Positions 58,576 through 64,000 of a DNA stretch of 64,000 nucleotides are shown here, one piece after another; within the stretch, counting starts at the first letter, position 1, and the number at the start of each line of letters is the position of its first letter. The stretch lies in the NCBI RefSeq assembly GCF_900104395.1, contig NZ_FMXX01000009.1; one strand, written 5' to 3'. The notes under the pieces were generated by a model. It saw nothing but the letters and a program-made list of their open reading frames with translations. It was not told where the DNA came from and ran no database searches. This DNA is from Fusobacterium_C necrophorum (GTDB lineage Bacteria; Fusobacteriota; Fusobacteriia; Fusobacteriales; Fusobacteriaceae). Both the position numbers and the translations under genes were made by a program.

Positions 58576-61500
58576 ATGAAAAAAGAAATGATTTTAACCT
58601 GGTTGTGCTTGGCTTCTTTGCAAGCAATAGCAGCAACCCAAGAAGTGGAGTTGAAGCCGACAAAAATTCGGGGGGGGGGGGCGACTTATAACGGCTCGGT
58701 TCTCTCCGGTGAACGAAAGAACACGCTTATCATAACAGACAAAGATATTGAGAAGAAACAATACAAAAATATCACGGAAATTTTTGAAGATTCTCCTTTA
58801 ACCATAGTCACACATACACCGGCAGGTCCTGTGGTGGCTCTTCGAGGAAGCGGAGAGAAAACTTTGATGAGAGTGAAAGTATTGGTAGACGGAAACTCGA
58901 TGACTTCGATTGATGAAAGTATGGGAGTGATTCCTTTCAATTCCATTCCCGCAGGAAGCATTAAGAGAATTGAAATCATTCCGGGGGGAGGAATCACTTT
59001 ATACGGAAGCGGAAGTTCCAGTGGAGTCATCAATATTGTAACAAAAATGGGAGAACTTAAAAATTATGGAAGTGTAAGCGTTTCCACAGGTTCCTTTGAC
59101 ACCTACAAGGCGGAAATCACAAAAGGGATCCGTATCAATCGATATTTGTTTAGTAATCTTTCTTTAGAGGCGAAAAAAGGAAAAGGATACCGGGACCGGG
59201 AGCAAGATAAAAGAATCAATGCACTTCTCGGACTTAACATCAATTTTCATCCCAAACATCGAATGAAAATTCAAGGAAGCCATTTTCAAGAGGACGCGGA
59301 AGGGACCAATGAATTGTATTTGACAGAATTACAAAAAAATCGTAGGGGAGCGGGAGATTCTTTTTCTACCATAGATTCAAAACGAACTGCCCTTTCTATT
59401 GATTATGAATACAGTCCGACAGAAAATTGGACTCTAACTGCCAATGTCAATCAATCGAAATTTACACGGGACATTCGCCAAGATTCTCACCCTTATTTGA
59501 CTTTTTTGCCTTCCATTGATTTGAGTTTTTATGGAGTGCCTCAAGGATATACAGCGGAAATGGTTTCTGTGAATACTCCCATGGAATTAAAAGGAAACAT
59601 GGAAGAGAAGATTAAGGGAGCAAGAATCAAATCGGAATATCGTTATGCGGAACAAAAAGGAAAATTTACATTTGGAGCGGAACATAGTGAGCATAGCCTA
59701 CACCGAGATATGAATATGGAAGTGAAACCTTTTCATCCTTTTAACAGTATGGCTTTTTTGATTCATAAAGAAGACGATAAAATTTTTACGGAAGAAAGAT
59801 TGAAAAATAGTCATGAACTTATGGATATTAATTCAGTTTTTTTACCTTTTATTATTGAGAAAGATAATACACCTACTTTAAAGGAAGAGAAAATAAATAA
59901 ATGGAAAGAAAATTTTTTATATCAAAAAGCTAGTGAAGAAGAAAAAAAAGCTTATGATGCGGGGGGAGGAATAGCAGCTTTGGCTAATTCTTGGTATGAA
60001 AACCAAGGAATTATGAATTATGAATTTTCACATTTCAAGATAAAAGATTATTTTGATTTGGTGGAAAAAGATGGGAAAAAAGGAATTTATTATATTTTTA
60101 GAGAGGAAAAAGAGGTAGAAATAACTTTGCCAAATGGGAAAAAAAGAAAAAAGACAGTTACTGTGGAAAGACCTGAATTTATGGAAGTGAATGATGAAAG
60201 TCGATTAAAAGATATTCTTAATTTTATACAAAAGGATAAAGTAGATCCCTCTTTAACAGTAAATACTTTGATACAATCAAAAATAGATGTAAAAAAGAAA
60301 ACCGATTCTTTCTATTTACATAACAGCTATCCGCTAACCGAGAAATTAACTGTCAATGCAGGACTTCGTTATGAAAAGGCAAAGTATCATGGAAATCGGG
60401 AAACACAGACAATACAACGAATTATAGGAAATGCGGATAAGAAAGAAACACAGGAGGCTGTAAATTTATATATTTCCGTTTCGGATGTGGAATATTTGAA
60501 AAAAGATCCAAGAATCAATTGGAATGCTAATATCAATGCAGAAACACAGGCAAAGTTAAAAGAATTGAAAGAAACAGGAAGCACACAGATTGTCATGTCA
60601 CAATTATTCCGAAAAGAAAAGAGAGAAGAGGAAAATTTGGGTGGAGAAATTGGCTTTGATTATAAAATCAATGATAGTGATTTGGCATATGTGAAATATG
60701 AAAGAGCTTTCAATTCTCCTTTACCAAATCAACTAACCAATAAAACCTATGACCCGATTCATAAAGTGAAGACATATTGGGAAAGTGATTTGAAGACGGA
60801 GAAAATGGATAATTTTGAAATTGGAATTCGTGGGGCTTGGAATGAGCATATTACCTACGGATTGGCAGGATTTTTGAGTACAACCTATGATGAAATTGTT
60901 TCCGTGGTAAAAGATGGAAATTCCCATATGTCAAGAGAATGGAGATTTATCAATTTGGACAAAACGAGAAGAATGGGAATAGAATTGCAATCGGAACAAG
61001 TCTTTGATAAATGGAGATTACGCCAATCTTTGACTTATGTGGATCCGAAAGTGTTGTCCAATGATTATAAAAAACAAGTGGCAAGAATCGCACAGGAGCA
61101 GTCCGATGCGATGATAGACAGTCATGAGAAAATTATGAGAAACAATGTATATCCAATTCGTTTAGACATTGCTGCATGGAAAGGAAAGATACCCGAAGCT
61201 GAGTTTCAAAAATTGAAACCTCAAATTATGGCATTAACAGATCATGGTTTAGAGGGAAAGATTTCACAAGTGGAAATGAACGCACAGTTGGAAAAATTGT
61301 TGGAAAGTCTTCCTAATCTGGCGAAGAAGGAAATCAAGGAAACGGTCAAGGCAAGATTCACGGACCGAGATATTTACAAAGAACGAGTGGAAAAACAATT
61401 TAGAAAACAATATCGAACTGAGGGAGGAAGCTTTATTAAAAAAGGAGATAGAATTCCTTTGGCACCGAAAATCAAAGCGACTTTTGGAGCGGATTATCAA

Positions 61501-61773
61501 TTTACAAATCATTTAAAAATGGGAACAAATGTCACTTATGTAGGAAATTATATGACAGCGGAACCAAGTAAGGGCTATGAAATTGTACAAGTGAAAGTTC
61601 CTTCTCACTTGCTAACGGATTTTTATGGAAGTTATGAGTTTGACAGCGGCTTTTCTATAAAATTCGGAATTAACAATGTCTTCAATCATAAGTACTATTT
61701 AAGACAAGATTCCAGAACGGCAACACCTGCACCGGGAAGAACTTACAGTGCAGGATTTAGTTATCGTTTTTAA
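58576..61773 (+). CDS. TonB-dependent outer-membrane receptor with G12 tract (predicted phase-variable)
   Basis: A 1065-residue TonB-dependent receptor. Signal peptide to about residue 20 (LASLQAIAA), TonB-box-like EVELKPTKI, plug domain about 45-155 (LIITDKDIEKKQY, VVALRGSGEKT, VLVDGNSM, IEIIPGGGITLYGSGSSSGVINIVT), then a beta-barrel ending GFSYRF. The coding frame runs through twelve consecutive G (58670-58681) giving Arg-Gly-Gly-Gly-Ala at residues 32-36. Gain of one G ends the frame at TAA three codons later; loss of one ends it about 18 codons later. The barrel includes large inserted loops (about 400-580). Ligand unknown. No TonB/ExbBD gene is in the window. AGGAGG precedes the ATG. Confidence 0.92.
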   Translation: MKKEMILTWLCLASLQAIAATQEVELKPTKIRGGGATYNGSVLSGERKNTLIITDKDIEKKQYKNITEIFEDSPLTIVTHTPAGPVVALRGSGEKTLMRVKVLVDGNSMTSIDESMGVIPFNSIPAGSIKRIEIIPGGGITLYGSGSSSGVINIVTKMGELKNYGSVSVSTGSFDTYKAEITKGIRINRYLFSNLSLEAKKGKGYRDREQDKRINALLGLNINFHPKHRMKIQGSHFQEDAEGTNELYLTELQKNRRGAGDSFSTIDSKRTALSIDYEYSPTENWTLTANVNQSKFTRDIRQDSHPYLTFLPSIDLSFYGVPQGYTAEMVSVNTPMELKGNMEEKIKGARIKSEYRYAEQKGKFTFGAEHSEHSLHRDMNMEVKPFHPFNSMAFLIHKEDDKIFTEERLKNSHELMDINSVFLPFIIEKDNTPTLKEEKINKWKENFLYQKASEEEKKAYDAGGGIAALANSWYENQGIMNYEFSHFKIKDYFDLVEKDGKKGIYYIFREEKEVEITLPNGKKRKKTVTVERPEFMEVNDESRLKDILNFIQKDKVDPSLTVNTLIQSKIDVKKKTDSFYLHNSYPLTEKLTVNAGLRYEKAKYHGNRETQTIQRIIGNADKKETQEAVNLYISVSDVEYLKKDPRINWNANINAETQAKLKELKETGSTQIVMSQLFRKEKREEENLGGEIGFDYKINDSDLAYVKYERAFNSPLPNQLTNKTYDPIHKVKTYWESDLKTEKMDNFEIGIRGAWNEHITYGLAGFLSTTYDEIVSVVKDGNSHMSREWRFINLDKTRRMGIELQSEQVFDKWRLRQSLTYVDPKVLSNDYKKQVARIAQEQSDAMIDSHEKIMRNNVYPIRLDIAAWKGKIPEAEFQKLKPQIMALTDHGLEGKISQVEMNAQLEKLLESLPNLAKKEIKETVKARFTDRDIYKERVEKQFRKQYRTEGGSFIKKGDRIPLAPKIKATFGADYQFTNHLKMGTNVTYVGNYMTAEPSKGYEIVQVKVPSHLLTDFYGSYEFDSGFSIKFGINNVFNHKYYLRQDSRTATPAPGRTYSAGFSYRF
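58670..58681 (+). repeat. Poly-G tract (G12) in the TonB receptor gene
   Basis: Twelve consecutive G in an otherwise A/T-rich gene, at codons 32-36 just after the signal peptide. Tracts of this length slip at high frequency during replication, so the gene is expected to switch on and off. The length present here is the in-frame (ON) state. Confidence 0.95.
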
Positions 61774-61905
61774 TGGGCTTTGAGTGCTTGACAAGAAGAT
61801 ACTATTATAATTGAAACTAACCTTATGCAGTGTTCTTTCTCCGATTTGTTTCTGACAGAAAAAGCACTTGTCCTTAAGAGCTGATATGAAAAAATAGGAC
61901 TGACA

Positions 61906-62214
61906 ATGGAAATAGATTTATCCTATATTCCCAAAGAGATACAGGAATATCTATATCAGCAATCTGAAGAAATGGAATTAACCTTAAAACCAAGTGATGC
62001 TAGAGCACTTCATCTGATGAACAGACAGCAAGAGCTGAATCAAGAGCTGCTTACAACATACTTGTTGAATTTGAAAAAACCGAAGATGAAAGAGTATCAG
62101 AATATCAAGCTATCTCAGAGTGTCTACAAAAAGTTTTTTCACGATGAAACAAAAAAAGAAGTAGAAGAGGTTCTAGAGAAAGCTTTAGAGCTATATTTTA
62201 ATCAGAAAATGTAG
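61906..62214 (+). CDS. Hypothetical 102-residue helical protein
   Basis: Not recognised. It reads MEIDLSYIPKEIQEYLYQ at the start and is mostly charged helix, with no signal peptide or membrane segment; the C-terminal part NIKLSQSVYKKFFHDE...KALELYF could be a helical dimerising end. A weak AGGA precedes the ATG. It sits between the TonB receptor and the second AlbA_2 regulator, 73 nt upstream of the latter; whether they form a transcript is unclear. A small accessory gene. Confidence 0.6.
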   Translation: MEIDLSYIPKEIQEYLYQQSEEMELTLKPSDARALHLMNRQQELNQELLTTYLLNLKKPKMKEYQNIKLSQSVYKKFFHDETKKEVEEVLEKALELYFNQKM

Positions 62215-62287
62215 TATAATATATAATAATATTAAGAAAAATTGCAATAAATATTTTAAAAAAATATTTTCAAGAAAGGGGGATGAC

Positions 62288-63628
62288 ATGGAAAACAATC
62301 AGTTGGAATATAAATCCGATATTCCTAAAAAGCCAAATCAATTAAAAGCAGAAATTGTATCCTTCCTTAATTCACACGGTGGAACTATATTACTTGGTGT
62401 AGATGATGATGGAAATAAAATAGAGCATAGCGAAAAACGATACAAGCAGTGGGAAGAAATCATCAGTAATTGGATATTCAGTGCATTTTACCCAAGTGTT
62501 GTCAATTTGATTGAAATAAAAATAGATAAAGTGTTTACTATATCTGTCAAAAAAGGAACCAATAAGCCATATTATTACAAAGACGGAGAAGGATTTAATG
62601 CCAAAGGGGTGTATATTAGAGTAGGGAGTACAAAAAGGCTTGCAAACTACGAAGAAATACAAAGAATGATGATAGCCAGCAAATCGGAGGAATATGAAAA
62701 ATTATTATCCGAAAATCAAAATTTGACATTTGAATATGTGAGGATGAAATTAAAGGAGAAAGACATAGAGTTTGATTCGAAGGGGTCTTCATTATTGAAT
62801 ACCGATGGAAAATACAACAATGCAGCATTGTTTCTTAGTGATCAAAATCCAACTATCAGTAAATTTGCAGTCTTCCAAGGAACTGATGTATCAATATTCT
62901 TAGATAAAAAAGAATTTACCGGTTCTATTATGAAGCAATTGGATGATATTTTATACTTCTCAAATCTATCAAATAAAAAGAAAGTGATCATAACAGGCAA
63001 ACCACAAAGAGATGAGTATGAAGATATTCCTAAAAGAGCATTGAGGGAGGCAATATGTAATTGTTTTTGTCATAGAGATTATTCTTTGAGCGGAGATATA
63101 AAGGTGGAATATTATGATGACAGAGTAATGATATTTTCTCCGGGTTCACTTCCGAACGGATTAACTGTAGAGGATATTAAAGACGGAATGACAGCAAAAA
63201 GAAATCAAATCCTTGTGGATGCTCTTGATAAAGCTGATTTTATAGAAAATTACGCATCAGGGGTTAGGCGAATATTTAAAGATTACGAAGATTATGATAA
63301 AAAACCGGAATATAAAATATCGGATAATGGAGTAATACTCACCTTATACAACAGAAATTATAACGCTGGAGATGTCCCAAAGAATGTCCCAAAGAATGTC
63401 CCAAAGAATGTCCCAAAGAATGTCCCAAAGAAATTGAAGGCTAAAGACAGGCAAATGTTCATTATAGAAGAAATGAACATTAATCCAAAAGTTACAATTA
63501 TGGAATTGGGCAATAAATTTAATGTATCCGACAAGACCATAAAAAGGGATATAGAAAAATTGAAAAAAGAGAATAAGATTTACAGGCAAGGAAGTTTAAC
63601 CGAAGGAAGATGGATTGTTATAAAATAA
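62288..63628 (+). CDS. AlbA_2/Schlafen-domain putative ATP-binding transcriptional regulator, copy 2
   Basis: A 446-residue protein with the same layout as the one at 36872 but low identity: N-terminal AlbA_2 domain (NQLKAEIVSFLNSHGGTILLGVDDDG, GVYIRVGSTKRLA), GHKL-like domain (REAICNCFCHRDYSLSGDIKV, VMIFSPGSLPNGL), five Val-Pro-Lys-Asn type repeats encoded by 12-bp units, then a DeoR-type HTH (IMELGNKFNVSDKTIKRDIEKL). Starts at ATG 62288 after AAGGGGG. Function unknown; placement beside IS-like ends suggests it is horizontally acquired. Confidence 0.82.
   Translation: MENNQLEYKSDIPKKPNQLKAEIVSFLNSHGGTILLGVDDDGNKIEHSEKRYKQWEEIISNWIFSAFYPSVVNLIEIKIDKVFTISVKKGTNKPYYYKDGEGFNAKGVYIRVGSTKRLANYEEIQRMMIASKSEEYEKLLSENQNLTFEYVRMKLKEKDIEFDSKGSSLLNTDGKYNNAALFLSDQNPTISKFAVFQGTDVSIFLDKKEFTGSIMKQLDDILYFSNLSNKKKVIITGKPQRDEYEDIPKRALREAICNCFCHRDYSLSGDIKVEYYDDRVMIFSPGSLPNGLTVEDIKDGMTAKRNQILVDALDKADFIENYASGVRRIFKDYEDYDKKPEYKISDNGVILTLYNRNYNAGDVPKNVPKNVPKNVPKNVPKKLKAKDRQMFIIEEMNINPKVTIMELGNKFNVSDKTIKRDIEKLKKENKIYRQGSLTEGRWIVIK
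63371..63430 (+). repeat. 5 x 12-bp tandem repeat (AATGTCCCAAAG) inside regulator 2
   Basis: Five copies (the first begins G instead of A) encoding (Asn/Asp-Val-Pro-Lys)x5 in the linker before the HTH. The unit length preserves frame when copies are gained or lost. Confidence 0.95.
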
Positions 63629-63658
63629 TAATGCCGTAAAATAAGTGAGTTATAGTGT

Positions 63659-63704
63659 ACTGCACCCAAAATCTTGGACACAAGATGGGAGGTGCAGTTT
63701 TTTT
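63659..63704 (+). terminator. Terminator after regulator 2
   Basis: ACTGCACC (63659) pairs with GGTGCAGT (63691-63698), with an inner ATCTTG/CAAGAT stem around GACA, followed by TTTTTTT. The left arm TGTACTGCACCCAAAATCTT also resembles IS3-family inverted repeats. Confidence 0.85.
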
Positions 63705-63859
63705 ATTATATAGGAAAGTATAAATTTAAAGAGATAGGAAAATAATAAAAAAAAGAATTTACGGAAATATAAATTGTAATTAAGAGTAAAATTATAGAAA
63801 AGTTATAGAAAAATAAGAAATTGTTGAATGCAAAAAAGCTCTAATAAAATTAGAGAAAA

Positions 63860-64000
63860 TTAAGGATATATTTTATGAATTTCATACCCAGACCAGAGGG
63901 AGGTTAAAAATAATTCTTTTACTTTTAGCTTTATCTTACAAAAAGGACAAATAAAAGGATTAATATCAAAAGTTTCTAAAGAAGATTTCACATAAAAAGA
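63860..64000 (-). CDS. C-terminus of a transposase-like protein (partial, 5' part outside window)
   Basis: A minus-strand frame open to the window edge encodes 46 residues ending at TAA 63860-63862. The visible part has FDINPFICPFCKIKLKV, resembling the zinc-ribbon-like C-terminus of IS91-type (Y2) transposases. The protein extends past base 64000. Only a family guess is possible. Confidence 0.4.
   Translation of the reverse strand, partial: SFYVKSSLETFDINPFICPFCKIKLKVKELFLTSLWSGYEIHKIYP

Noticed and set aside
1..64000. CRISPR array, tRNA/rRNA genes, intact prophage or transposase
   Set aside because: I looked in the intergenic regions for regularly spaced repeats, tRNA T-loop motifs and transposase motifs and found none apart from IS-like ends and one partial gene at the edge.

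Overview
The window is a low-GC, densely coded bacterial chromosome segment that I read as Fusobacterium, most like the F. necrophorum/gonidiaformans group. The genus call is inference. It rests on A/T-rich codon use, strong AGGAGG ribosome sites, extended -10 promoters (TATGnTATAAT), an outer-membrane TonB receptor and Trx/MsrAB next to a CcdA and an AraC/YesM-type two-component pair like the fusobacterial ModRS locus, plus an electron-bifurcating [FeFe] hydrogenase. No rRNA, tRNA, CRISPR array or intact transposon was found.

1-10.5 kb (minus strand) is housekeeping. metK is cut by the window edge and preceded by a SAM-I riboswitch. Behind it come galU, metG, a DUF374 acyltransferase, ybaB, sppA, pepF, uraA and a FlK-like thioesterase. 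10.6-14.5 kb holds a DUF1007/NicO pair (ZevAB-like metal transport), thiN, a secreted DNase I-fold protein and a HAD phosphatase.

14.7-19.5 kb is an envelope methionine-sulfoxide repair operon: ccdA, a secreted thioredoxin-like protein, msrAB and a two-component system. The thioredoxin and MsrAB frames are separated by a -1 frame change at an A10-G tract. The site contains the dnaX-type heptamer A-AAA-AAG in the right phase, followed after 7 nt by a perfect inverted repeat. The MsrAB frame has no ATG/GTG/TTG start ahead of its catalytic motif. A frameshift would give a Neisseria PilB-like Trx-MsrA-MsrB protein whose linker is strikingly methionine-rich. I consider this the most interesting signal in the window.

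19.7-25.9 kb encodes the HydC/HydB/HydA bifurcating hydrogenase, lgt and an NhaC antiporter. 25.9-30.6 kb has an ORF6N-protein remnant, recJ and a TPR protein with a degenerate lytic-transglycosylase-like tail. 30.7-36.5 kb is a long operon: mutL, rlmH, DUF1292, a DUF1934-like gene, a TPR lipoprotein and lysS. 36.5-38.3 kb is an accessory insertion with an ISL3-like repeat, a candidate small RNA and an AlbA_2-type regulator carrying 12-bp tandem repeats.

38.5-52.3 kb returns to core genes: etfBA, rpsT, a nitroreductase, an Eis-like acetyltransferase, pepA followed by a tiny ORF, a MORN protein, a DEAD-box helicase, mltG, tilS, ftsH, rpsO and yibE/F. 52.4-57.8 kb is a complete dipeptide/oligopeptide ABC operon. 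57.8-64 kb is accessory: IS-like repeats, a 1065-residue TonB-dependent receptor whose reading frame runs through a G12 tract (predicted phase-variable switch), an orphan gene, a second AlbA_2 regulator with its own 12-bp repeats, and the tail of a transposase-like gene at the window edge.
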